Shown in pieces: positions 1 through 5,060 of a stretch of 5,060 nt of DNA; the first letter of the stretch is position 1; every line of letters starts with the position of its first letter. The position numbers and the translations under genes are program-made. Where the stretch lies: the NCBI GenBank assembly GCA_937894185.1, contig CALCSA010000126.1, positions 1-5,060 of the forward strand. Direction: 5' to 3'. This stretch comes from an uncultured Clostridia bacterium. Its GTDB lineage: Bacteria > Bacillota > Clostridia > Oscillospirales > Ruminococcaceae. The notes beneath the pieces are model-generated. The model had not been told where the DNA came from. It saw only the letters and a list, made by a program, of their open reading frames with translations, and did not search any database.

Positions 1-240
1 TCGGGGATGAACCCGGAGCGCACCCGGCAGGTGAACGAAGGATGGGATAAAGGGACCCGGTTTAATAAAAATATCGGAATTCAAAACATCCGGGAACGCA
101 TTCAACTGCATTTTGGCAAGGCGTATGGGCTGACCTACAGCAGTGAGCCCTATGTGGGAACCATAGCCGAGCTGATTCTGCCCATTATTCCGGGGGGTAA
201 CGATCAGCCAATTCAAGAGGAAGGAGAGGAGCTGCCGTGA
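1..240 (+). CDS. Sensor histidine kinase, YesM-like, C-terminal end only (5' truncated by window)
   Basis: This is the last 79 residues of a two-component sensor kinase, read in frame from base 1 with its stop at 238-240. The first three residues, SGM, fit the end of an ATP-binding G1 box (DNGSGM) whose start lies outside the window. Residues 24-34, NIGIQNIRERI, match the G2 box of the HATPase_c fold, and SEPYVGT followed by a hydrophobic ILP strand matches the usual C-terminal end of YesM/LytS-type kinases. Two glycines common in these boxes are replaced (N24 where GIG is usual, and YVGT where GxGT is usual), so the lid is slightly divergent. By family, the full protein would be a membrane kinase that phosphorylates the response regulator encoded immediately downstream, with which it overlaps by four bases. 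An internal ATG at position 7 is not a credible start because it would remove the rest of the ATP-binding domain. The sensor domain and ligand cannot be judged. Confidence 0.88.
   Translation, partial: SGMNPERTRQVNEGWDKGTRFNKNIGIQNIRERIQLHFGKAYGLTYSSEPYVGTIAELILPIIPGGNDQPIQEEGEELP
221..231 (+). promoter_or_regulatory. Ribosome binding site for the response regulator GTG start
   Basis: The purine-rich run AAGGAGAGGAG lies 5 bases before the GTG at 237, inside the 3' end of the kinase gene. It supports the GTG as the true start: translation from there gives a complete receiver domain beginning MKRVLIVDDE. The kinase stop and regulator start share the bases GTGA (237-240), an arrangement typical of translational coupling. 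Confidence 0.8.
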
Positions 241-1799
241 AACGGGTATTAATTGTGGACGACGAATATCTGGTGCGTCTGGGACTGAAAACGACCATTG
301 ACTGGGAGTCTCATGGCTACCGGATTGTAGGCGAAGCAGCCAACGGGAAAGAAGCCTTGGAGCTGTTTGATCAAGTCAAGCCGGATATTCTGATGACGGA
401 TATCAAAATGGCGGTGATGGATGGTCTGGAGCTGCTTTCCGGTATCAAGGAGCTGGGCCGGCGGGTTCAGGTGGTGATTCTAAGCAACTACGACGACTTT
501 TCTTATGCCAGAAAAGCCATGGCGCTGGGGGCATCCCGCTATCTGCTGAAATCGGAGATTAGCGAAACAACGCTGATTGAGATGCTTCACTCTCTGCGGC
601 TGGAAGAAAAGGGCGACGGGGGATTGTCCCATGATCCGGAATCGGCGCGGCGAAAATACCTTCAAGAGCAATTGTTTGGGCTTTCCGTCGACGCCAATAT
701 TGATCCGGCCCTCCTCTCCCCTCCCCCGACCGGGCTGTTTCCCAATCCACCTTATTTAGCCATCAAGTGCGGTTGCCTTTCCCCCACCTTTGAAGATGTC
801 CCGGAAATGCCTTTAAAAACCCTTAAATCGATCATCGCCTCCTCCTTTGATTTTGGGGATATCACCTGCTGTACGGCGGTGTTTAAAAGCAGCTTTTACC
901 TTACGATGCTTTGTTCGGTGAAAAAGCTGGAGCCCCATTATATGGAGCGGGTGGAAGAACACTGCCGGGTGATGATACGTAACATTCGCAATTATCTGGA
1001 TTTTGAGGTTCGGATAGGGGTAAGCGTGCTGGGGGATTCGGTGGATTTTCCCTGTATGCTGGCTCAGGCAGAGGAAGCGAGAAAGGACAGTTTTTTTACG
1101 CAAAACCCCATCACCATATTTGAAGAAAGGCCTGCGATTCCAGATTTGAAAGGTACCCGGGTAAGCCACTCCAAAGTCAAGCGGCTGGTTGGCGCCAAGA
1201 ACGGAGCCCTTTTGACGGAATACATTAATCTGATCTTTTCCAGACTGGGGGCCCAGCAGTATTATCCGGCTGTCAAAAGCGCCTTTGTGGACTTTCTCTC
1301 GGTGGCAAAATCTATTTGTGAAGAACAGAATCTCGATCTTTCTACCGGCCTCAACCAAGTGAAGTTTGATTACGATAATCTCAGCCGCATTCCCTCTTTG
1401 GAGCATGCCAAACTCTATCTGCTGGATATCTATTCCACCATCTTTGAAGCAATGCAAAGCAACAACAGCAGCTATAGCTATACCATCCGCAAATGCATGG
1501 AATACATTGAAGAAAACTATGCCTTTAATATCTCTCAGGAGGATGTGGCCAATGCTGTTGAAATCAGCAGCAGCTACCTGTCTATGATCTTTAAGCAAGA
1601 GACCGGTATCAATTTTGTTGCTTATCTCAACGAATTCCGCATCAAAAAAGCCAAGGAGCTCCTCAAGGGTACCAACCTAAAAATTTACGAAATTGCGGAA
1701 AAGGTGGGATTTGCCAGCCCCTATTATTTTAGCCGAGTTTTTAAGGACTTGATAGGATGCTCCTGCAAGGAATACCGGGATCAAATTTATAATATTTAG
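237..1799 (+). CDS. Two-component response regulator, YesN-like (receiver plus AraC-type DNA-binding domain)
   Basis: This 520-residue cytoplasmic transcription regulator is the partner of the kinase just upstream. Residues 1-120 form a receiver domain with the full active site: acidic pair D8/D9, phosphoacceptor D55, switch residue S83 and K105. Residues 412-520 form an AraC/XylS domain with two helix-turn-helix units, about 432-457 (ISQEDVANAVEISSSYLSMI) and 482-507 (IYEIAEKVGF and YYFSRVFK). The middle, about 130-400, is poorly conserved; the stretch RIGVS at 259-263 followed by an EEA-rich helix and FFTQNPITIFEE resembles the degenerate GGDEF-like domain often found in YesN-type regulators, with a helical linker after it. 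Substitutions from the common pattern are A59 in IKMAVMDG (usually P), S106 after the lysine (usually P) and C510 near the C-terminus where P is usual. Length matches the family. Its likely target is the transporter promoter in the following gap; related regulators next to sugar ABC transporters work this way. The target is inferred from position. Confidence 0.93.
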   Translation: MKRVLIVDDEYLVRLGLKTTIDWESHGYRIVGEAANGKEALELFDQVKPDILMTDIKMAVMDGLELLSGIKELGRRVQVVILSNYDDFSYARKAMALGASRYLLKSEISETTLIEMLHSLRLEEKGDGGLSHDPESARRKYLQEQLFGLSVDANIDPALLSPPPTGLFPNPPYLAIKCGCLSPTFEDVPEMPLKTLKSIIASSFDFGDITCCTAVFKSSFYLTMLCSVKKLEPHYMERVEEHCRVMIRNIRNYLDFEVRIGVSVLGDSVDFPCMLAQAEEARKDSFFTQNPITIFEERPAIPDLKGTRVSHSKVKRLVGAKNGALLTEYINLIFSRLGAQQYYPAVKSAFVDFLSVAKSICEEQNLDLSTGLNQVKFDYDNLSRIPSLEHAKLYLLDIYSTIFEAMQSNNSSYSYTIRKCMEYIEENYAFNISQEDVANAVEISSSYLSMIFKQETGINFVAYLNEFRIKKAKELLKGTNLKIYEIAEKVGFASPYYFSRVFKDLIGCSCKEYRDQIYNI

Positions 1800-1860
1800 G
1801 CAATATTTATATAATATATTGTGCAATCAGTTGTATTTAATTTGTTATATATAGTTTTTA

Positions 1861-1902
1861 CTTAAAAAATTTGATAATTATCTTAAATTATTTGATAATT
1901 GT
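1861..1902 (+). repeat. Tandem 21-bp direct repeat, candidate operator for the AraC-type regulator
   Basis: Copies at 1861-1881 and 1882-1902 lie head to tail and agree at 18 of 21 positions; they differ only at 1867, 1868 and 1880 of the first copy. The identical core is ATTTGATAATT (1869-1879 and 1890-1900). The 21-bp spacing equals two DNA helix turns, so both copies face the same side. AraC-family regulators commonly bind two direct repeats with about this spacing. The position, upstream of the transporter operon and directly after the regulator gene, makes this the best candidate binding site. The junction also contains the 10-bp palindrome GATAATTATC (1873-1882). The repeat is seen directly; the binding function is inference, and chance similarity in such AT-rich DNA remains possible. 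Confidence 0.6.
1871..1899 (+). promoter_or_regulatory. Candidate sigma-A promoter embedded in the tandem repeat
   Basis: TTGATA at 1871-1876 matches the -35 consensus at 5 of 6 bases and GATAAT at 1894-1899 matches the -10 consensus at 5 of 6, with the ideal 17-bp spacer. Both hexamers come from the same repeat unit, so this may be a real promoter or a by-product of the repeat. If real, transcription would start near 1906 and leave a leader of about 140 bases, and a regulator bound at the repeat would repress rather than activate. A competing -35-like hexamer, TTGTCA at 1910-1915, begins eight bases after the repeat ends (seven bases intervene) but has no good -10 at a normal distance; that would fit an activator-dependent promoter. 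Confidence 0.35.
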
Positions 1903-2030
1903 TAAAGAGTTGTCAGGTCCTTCGTAAAAGAATGCTGAATTTCAAAAATATCTGCATTTCTATTTAGAGGGGCTTTTTCTACAATGATAGATAAAGTACG
2001 TTGCAAGCCACAATACATTATAAGGAAAGT

Positions 2031-2036
2031 AGGAGG
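2031..2036 (+). promoter_or_regulatory. Ribosome binding site for the solute-binding protein
   Basis: AGGAGG, a perfect Shine-Dalgarno core, is 8 bases before the ATG at 2045. It fixes that start, which also gives a complete lipoprotein signal peptide, and fits a highly translated gene. Confidence 0.85.
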
Positions 2037-2044
2037 TATCATCC

Positions 2045-3532
2045 ATGAGTCAGACCAAGCGTTTTAAGCAAGGTGTTTCTCTTTTCCTGGTTTTAACTTT
2101 GGCGATCGGAATGTTTGCCGGCTGCGGTGGTTCCGCGCAAACGCCCCCCAGCAGCAGTGCAGCCCCGGGTGCCAGCCCCGCCGCTCCCCAGAGCAATATT
2201 GCCGATGTACAGCAGCAGGCCCAAAGCTCCGGTGACTTTGATTGGAAGCAGTATGAGGGCACCACCGTCAAAGTCAGCTTTGTCCAGCATACCGTGGCGG
2301 ACGCTATTGTTTCCAAGCTGCCGGAGTTCACCGAAAAAACCGGCATCAAGGTAGAGTATTCCATCACCCCGGAGGCCAGCTACTTTGACAAGCTCTCCAC
2401 CTCCCTGTCCAGCCGCAGCGGAGACCCGGACCTGTTCATGTCTGGAGCCTATCAGCTTTGGGACTACTCCACCGCAGGCTTTGTAGAGGATTTGGACAAC
2501 TTCCTGCAGGATGCCTCCAAAATTACCTCGGACTACGATTTTGAGGATATCGTTCCCAGTGCCGTGGCCGCTCTAAAATGGAACGGCATTCCCGGATACC
2601 CTGTGGGCGAAGGCGCTCAGCTTGCCCTGCCTCTGGCTTTTGAAATCTACTCTCTGGCCTATAACACCCGCGCGTTTGCCGAAAACAATCTGGAGGTTCC
2701 CAAAACCTATGAAGACCTGCTGAAGGTTTGCGATGCATTGCGGGGGTGGAACGGACCCGGCTCCTACGCCATTGCCCTTCGCGGTGCCCGAGACTGGGGT
2801 ACTATCCATCCTGGATACATGAGTACCTACGCCAACTTTGGCGCTGTGGACTTTGCGCAGCAGGACGACAAGCTGGTCTCCATGGTCAACTCCCCTGAGG
2901 CCATTGCCATGACAGAATTCTGGGTGGAGCTCATCAAACGGGGCGGCTCCAGCTCCTGGTCCAACTACACCTGGTACGAAGCAGGCGCCGATCTAGGTGC
3001 CGGCAAGGCTGCCATGATGTTTGACGCCGACAACAACGGGATCCACCAGAACTGGGACGGCGCTTCCCAAGAGGCCGGAAACATTGCCTGGACTGTGATG
3101 CCCGTTGCCAAGGAAGGCGATACTCCCAATTCCAACTACTGGACCTGGGCTATGGCCATGAACAGCGCTTCTAAAAACAAGGATGCCGCATGGATGTTCC
3201 TGATGTACTTCACCAGCAAAGAATTTGCCCACTACGCCTCTGTAGACATGAACAGCCTGGATCCTGCCAGAACCTCTGTCTGGGATTCCGATGCCTTTAA
3301 GAGCAAGATGGCCAAGCAGCCCGGCTATATCGAAACCTACAACGCCACCATCGATAGCACCACCATCCTCTTTACCCCTCAACCCTATTTCTTCGAAACT
3401 ACAACCGAATGGGCCGCCACTTTGCAGGATATCGTCGCTGGACAGTACAGTTCTGTGGAAGAAGGTATGAACGCTCTAAAAGCAAAAATCGACAAGGCTG
3501 TATCGGATATAGACCTTTCGGCCTACTATTAA
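2045..3532 (+). CDS. Extracellular solute-binding lipoprotein of a carbohydrate ABC transporter (family 1)
   Basis: This 495-residue protein captures the substrate outside the membrane and delivers it to the permeases encoded downstream. The N-terminus is a lipoprotein signal: positive residues (KRFK, 5-8), a hydrophobic core (about 11-25) and a lipobox FAGC with the lipid-bearing cysteine at C27; F at the -3 position is less common than L. A flexible linker rich in A, P, S and Q follows to about residue 62. The mature part has family-1 hallmarks: a start strand TTVKVSFVQH, then EFTEKTGIKVEYS, DPDLFMSG, LAYNTRAFAENNLEVPKTYEDLL (about 204-226), and a C-terminal AWMFLMYFTSKEFA helix. It is somewhat longer than many family members, partly because of the linker. 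Many codons end in C (GCC, ACC, TAC, AAC), as expected for high expression, and differ from the regulator gene. The substrate is probably a sugar or oligosaccharide, from the permease class; the exact ligand is unknown. Confidence 0.93.
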   Translation: MSQTKRFKQGVSLFLVLTLAIGMFAGCGGSAQTPPSSSAAPGASPAAPQSNIADVQQQAQSSGDFDWKQYEGTTVKVSFVQHTVADAIVSKLPEFTEKTGIKVEYSITPEASYFDKLSTSLSSRSGDPDLFMSGAYQLWDYSTAGFVEDLDNFLQDASKITSDYDFEDIVPSAVAALKWNGIPGYPVGEGAQLALPLAFEIYSLAYNTRAFAENNLEVPKTYEDLLKVCDALRGWNGPGSYAIALRGARDWGTIHPGYMSTYANFGAVDFAQQDDKLVSMVNSPEAIAMTEFWVELIKRGGSSSWSNYTWYEAGADLGAGKAAMMFDADNNGIHQNWDGASQEAGNIAWTVMPVAKEGDTPNSNYWTWAMAMNSASKNKDAAWMFLMYFTSKEFAHYASVDMNSLDPARTSVWDSDAFKSKMAKQPGYIETYNATIDSTTILFTPQPYFFETTTEWAATLQDIVAGQYSSVEEGMNALKAKIDKAVSDIDLSAYY

Positions 3533-3541
3533 TCGGCCTAC
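3518..3541 (+). repeat. Short direct repeat spanning the stop codon of the binding-protein gene
   Basis: TCGGCCTAC occurs at 3518-3526 and again at 3533-3541, 15 bases apart and in the same reading frame, flanking the TAA at 3530-3532. Comparing the two 15-base units gives 11 matches, which suggests a small slippage duplication near the gene end. No function is evident. Confidence 0.5.
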
Positions 3542-3554
3542 CCTGAGCGACTGA

Positions 3555-3593
3555 AAATCTGCCGTATCCGGGAATTCCGGGTACGGCAGATTT
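3555..3593 (+). terminator. Strong stem-loop between binding-protein and permease genes (attenuator or mRNA-end stabiliser)
   Basis: AAATCTGCCGTA (3555-3566) pairs perfectly with TACGGCAGATTT (3582-3593). The stem continues through a T-G wobble (3567/3581) and CCGG with CCGG (3568-3571/3577-3580), giving 17 pairs around the loop GAATT. The bases after it, AAAAATC, do not form a T-tract, so it is not a classic intrinsic terminator in the direction of the operon. Hairpins placed after the binding-protein gene in sugar ABC operons are known to protect the upstream message or partly reduce downstream transcription, giving excess binding protein over permeases; that role is inferred here. A weaker hairpin, ATCAA and TTGAT around GCTT, follows at 3598-3611. 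The remainder of this 105-bp gap has no gene. Confidence 0.7.
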
Positions 3594-3623
3594 AAAAATC
3601 AAGCTTTTGATCTTTCGAATACA

Positions 3624-3630
3624 AAGGGGG
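3624..3630 (+). promoter_or_regulatory. Ribosome binding site for the first permease
   Basis: AAGGGGG lies 7 bases before the ATG at 3638 and supports that start. Having its own site means the permease can be translated independently of the binding-protein gene 105 bp upstream. Confidence 0.7.
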
Positions 3631-3637
3631 AAACCCA

Positions 3638-4561
3638 ATGCCAAAACTGAATGTCTCCCATCCAAGCATTAATTACAACGAGGTGCCGAAGAAAATACGG
3701 ATGCGCCCCTATTATATTATCGCCCCGGGGCTGCTGATTTTGATCGGCATCCTGATTCCGTTTGCAACAGCCATCTTTCTGTCTCTGACCAACTACTCCT
3801 TCCGGCTGCCAACCTGGAAGCTAGTCGGGCTGAAAAACTGGATCGATACTCTCACCGATCCCAGCTTTTACCATGCTCTGTGGGTTACCATAAAATATGC
3901 CGTACTTTGCACCGGAACCCAAATGATTTTGGGCACTGTCATCGCTTTGTTATTGCGGAAGGATACCCGGTACAGCCGCATCCTCAAGGTATTGTTCACC
4001 TTCCCGTTGATGGTGGCTCCGGCCATCGCCGTTCTGATTTGGCAGCTGATGACCTCCAACTCCATCGGTGTACTGGAAAAACTGCTAAATATCTTTGGAA
4101 TATATGGATTCCCTTGGGCTTCCAGCCATTCCACAGCTATGTTTACGGCAGTGCTGATCGATACTTGGGTCAATACCCCCTTTATTCTTCTGCTGGTGCT
4201 GGCGGGGCTACAGTCTTTACCCAAGTCCCCTTTTGAGGCAGCGGAAGTGGATGGAGCCAGCCGCTGGTTTATCTTTAAAACCCTAACCCTGCCCATGCTC
4301 AAACCTTTTCTATACATTGCGCTGCTGTTTCGGCTAATGGCTTCGCTGCAAGAATTCGGCATTATCTATGCCTTGACCAAAGGCGGGCCGGGAGATACCC
4401 TAATGAACATTTCCCTTACTGGCTATATGACCGCCTTTCAATACCAGAGGCTGGGGTCGGCTCTCCCCTATTTGCTGGTGCTGTGGACTATTGTCAACAT
4501 TTCAGCCAAATTCTTGGTCAAGCGTCAGCGCAAGCTAGCAAAACAGGCGCAGGGCTACTGA
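3638..4561 (+). CDS. Sugar ABC transporter permease, MalF/UgpA type
   Basis: This 307-residue integral membrane protein is one of two permease subunits forming the transport channel. A short cytoplasmic N-terminus is followed by about six membrane segments: roughly 25-50, 83-106, 116-138, 165-190, 218-235 and 275-295. The segment LVGLKNW (62-68), before an extracellular helix, is typical of this subfamily. The cytoplasmic EAA loop that docks to the ATPase begins at E200, with EAAEVDGASRW and the closing LP of the motif all present. ALTKGGPGDT followed by SLTGYMTAFQYQRLG near the C-terminus is a further hallmark of MalF-like permeases in binding-protein-dependent sugar (CUT1) systems. Length is normal for Gram-positive members, which lack the large extra loop of E. 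coli MalF. The second permease starts 15 bases after its stop. No key residue is missing. The substrate is not deducible. Confidence 0.95.
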   Translation: MPKLNVSHPSINYNEVPKKIRMRPYYIIAPGLLILIGILIPFATAIFLSLTNYSFRLPTWKLVGLKNWIDTLTDPSFYHALWVTIKYAVLCTGTQMILGTVIALLLRKDTRYSRILKVLFTFPLMVAPAIAVLIWQLMTSNSIGVLEKLLNIFGIYGFPWASSHSTAMFTAVLIDTWVNTPFILLLVLAGLQSLPKSPFEAAEVDGASRWFIFKTLTLPMLKPFLYIALLFRLMASLQEFGIIYALTKGGPGDTLMNISLTGYMTAFQYQRLGSALPYLLVLWTIVNISAKFLVKRQRKLAKQAQGY

Positions 4562-4562
4562 T

Positions 4563-4570
4563 AAGGAGGG
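4563..4570 (+). promoter_or_regulatory. Ribosome binding site for the second permease
   Basis: AAGGAGGG begins directly after the first permease's stop and ends 6 bases before the ATG at 4577. It selects this start over the internal ATG at codon 17. Confidence 0.85.
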
Positions 4571-4576
4571 AAACTC

Positions 4577-5060
4577 ATGTCACAGCAAACCCAACTGGTG
4601 GACTCCGGCCAAAATCGCAAAACCATGCTGGTTCTGGAGGATTTTGGGCGCAATCTGGGACTGACCTTCTATGCCCTGTTTGCCCTGTTTCCATTGGTGT
4701 GGATGGTGATCTGTTCTTTTAAAGCAGATGCCGAAATGTATAACACCGTTTTTGTATTCACTCCCACTCTGGACAACTACAAGGCCGTGCTTCTGGGAAC
4801 CGATTATTTTAAGGCTTTCTTTCAGAACCTGGTGGTTTCCGGCGGCGCCGTATTGCTTACGGTTGTGGCGGGAGTACCGGCGGCCTATTCTCTGGCCCGG
4901 TACGATTTTAAAAAGAAGGAAGACGTCGCTTTTCAGATTCTATCCTTCAAATTTGCCCCTGAAATTATGGTGATTCTTCCCGTGTTCCTCATCTTTCAGA
5001 AAATCGGGCTGTACGACACCTACTTTGGCCTGATTTGGGTCTATCAGCTGATCACCATGC
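4577..5060 (+). CDS. Sugar ABC transporter permease, MalG/UgpE type (3' end beyond window)
   Basis: An open frame runs from the ATG at 4577 to the window end without a stop, giving 161 codons of a protein that by family should be about 270-290 residues. It is the second half of the permease pair. Visible features are a hydrophobic first membrane segment (about 28-47) ending in VWMVICSFKADAEMY, where SFK plus acidic residues is typical of MalG-like proteins. FTPTLDNYKAVL (about 61-72) is the usual periplasmic-side stretch. A second segment follows (about 79-104) with NLVVSGGAVLLTVVAG and AAYSLARYDF, then a third, APEIMVILPVFLIFQKIGLYDTYFGL. The EAA loop that contacts the ATPase would lie further downstream and is not visible. 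Close spacing and the strong ribosome binding site place it in one operon with the first permease. Confidence 0.93.
   Translation, partial: MSQQTQLVDSGQNRKTMLVLEDFGRNLGLTFYALFALFPLVWMVICSFKADAEMYNTVFVFTPTLDNYKAVLLGTDYFKAFFQNLVVSGGAVLLTVVAGVPAAYSLARYDFKKKEDVAFQILSFKFAPEIMVILPVFLIFQKIGLYDTYFGLIWVYQLITM

Larger units (their letters stand above)
1800..2044 (+). promoter_or_regulatory. AT-rich regulatory gap before the transporter operon
   Basis: This 245-bp gap separates the regulator gene from the solute-binding protein gene. By direct count, only 13 of the 100 bases at 1801-1900 are G or C, in contrast to the balanced composition of the flanking genes. It holds an imperfect AT-only inverted repeat (CAATAT at 1801-1806 and ATATTG at 1816-1821), a tandem 21-bp repeat (1861-1902), promoter-like hexamers and a strong ribosome binding site at its end. 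I see no GC-rich hairpin with a T-tract, so no clear intrinsic terminator for the kinase-regulator operon; some readthrough into the transporter genes is possible. The operon's main promoter is most likely here. Confidence 0.7.

Noticed and set aside
813..1598. A 261-codon open frame on the minus strand inside the response regulator gene
   Set aside because: It lies wholly antisense to a gene with clear receiver and AraC domains, and its translation shows no recognisable domain. It is a by-product of the coding bias of the real gene.
1801..1821. CAATAT/ATATTG inverted repeat as a terminator of the kinase-regulator operon
   Set aside because: The stem is six pairs, almost all A-T, with a nine-base loop and no T-tract, so it would not form a stable terminator.
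1839..1850. AATTTGTTATAT as a third copy of the operator repeat
   Set aside because: It shares only part of the core and is 29 bp from the first copy, not a multiple of the helix turn. In DNA this AT-rich such similarity is expected by chance.
2002..2017. TGCAAGCCACAATACA as a catabolite-repression (cre) site for CcpA
   Set aside because: It departs from the cre consensus at several conserved positions, including the central CG, so the match is too weak to claim.
2993..4362. Minus-strand open frames of 129, 88 and 164 codons across the binding-protein and permease genes
   Set aside because: The 129- and 164-codon frames lie inside well-supported plus-strand genes, and the 88-codon frame overlaps the binding-protein end, the intergenic hairpin and the permease start. 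None shows a ribosome site or recognisable protein features.
4483..4973. Plus-strand frames of 79 and 81 codons near the window end
   Set aside because: They overlap the permease genes in other frames. The true frame from 4577 gives clear MalG-type membrane segments and has a strong ribosome site.
1..5060. CRISPR arrays, tRNA or rRNA genes, insertion sequences, phage or defence genes
   Set aside because: None seen. There are no regularly spaced long repeats, no transposase-like frames with terminal inverted repeats, and no structural RNA signatures.

Overview
The window looks like a piece of a Firmicutes chromosome. A clostridial or Paenibacillus-like lineage is most likely, but the sequence does not settle the species. 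The clues are strong purine-rich Shine-Dalgarno sites before every complete gene start, a GTG start, a lipoprotein sugar-binding protein, and a YesM/YesN-type two-component pair next to a sugar ABC transporter. All genes are on the + strand. Coding DNA is of roughly balanced GC content, while the one long intergenic gap is extremely AT-rich.

Layout. Positions 1-240 hold the C-terminal end of a sensor histidine kinase, cut by the window edge. Its stop overlaps the GTG start of a 520-residue response regulator (237-1799) with a receiver domain, a divergent middle region and a C-terminal AraC-type DNA-binding domain. A 245-bp gap (1800-2044) follows. It contains a nearly perfect 21-bp tandem direct repeat (1861-1902, 18 of 21 positions identical) and promoter-like hexamers. 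Next comes a transporter operon: a solute-binding lipoprotein (2045-3532), a strong stem-loop (3555-3593), a MalF/UgpA-type permease (3638-4561) and a MalG/UgpE-type permease that starts at 4577 and runs off the window end.

How the parts fit. The simplest reading is a local sense-and-import circuit. A membrane kinase detects a carbohydrate or a related signal and phosphorylates the regulator. The regulator binds the direct repeats in the gap and switches on the transporter operon. The binding protein captures the sugar outside the membrane and the two permeases form the channel. No ATPase subunit is visible; many transporters of this class borrow a shared MsmX-type ATPase encoded elsewhere. 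The stem-loop after the binding-protein gene would allow more of that protein than of the permeases. The substrate cannot be read from the sequence.

Nothing here amounts to an undescribed system. The most worthwhile observation is the tandem repeat as a candidate operator for the adjacent regulator.
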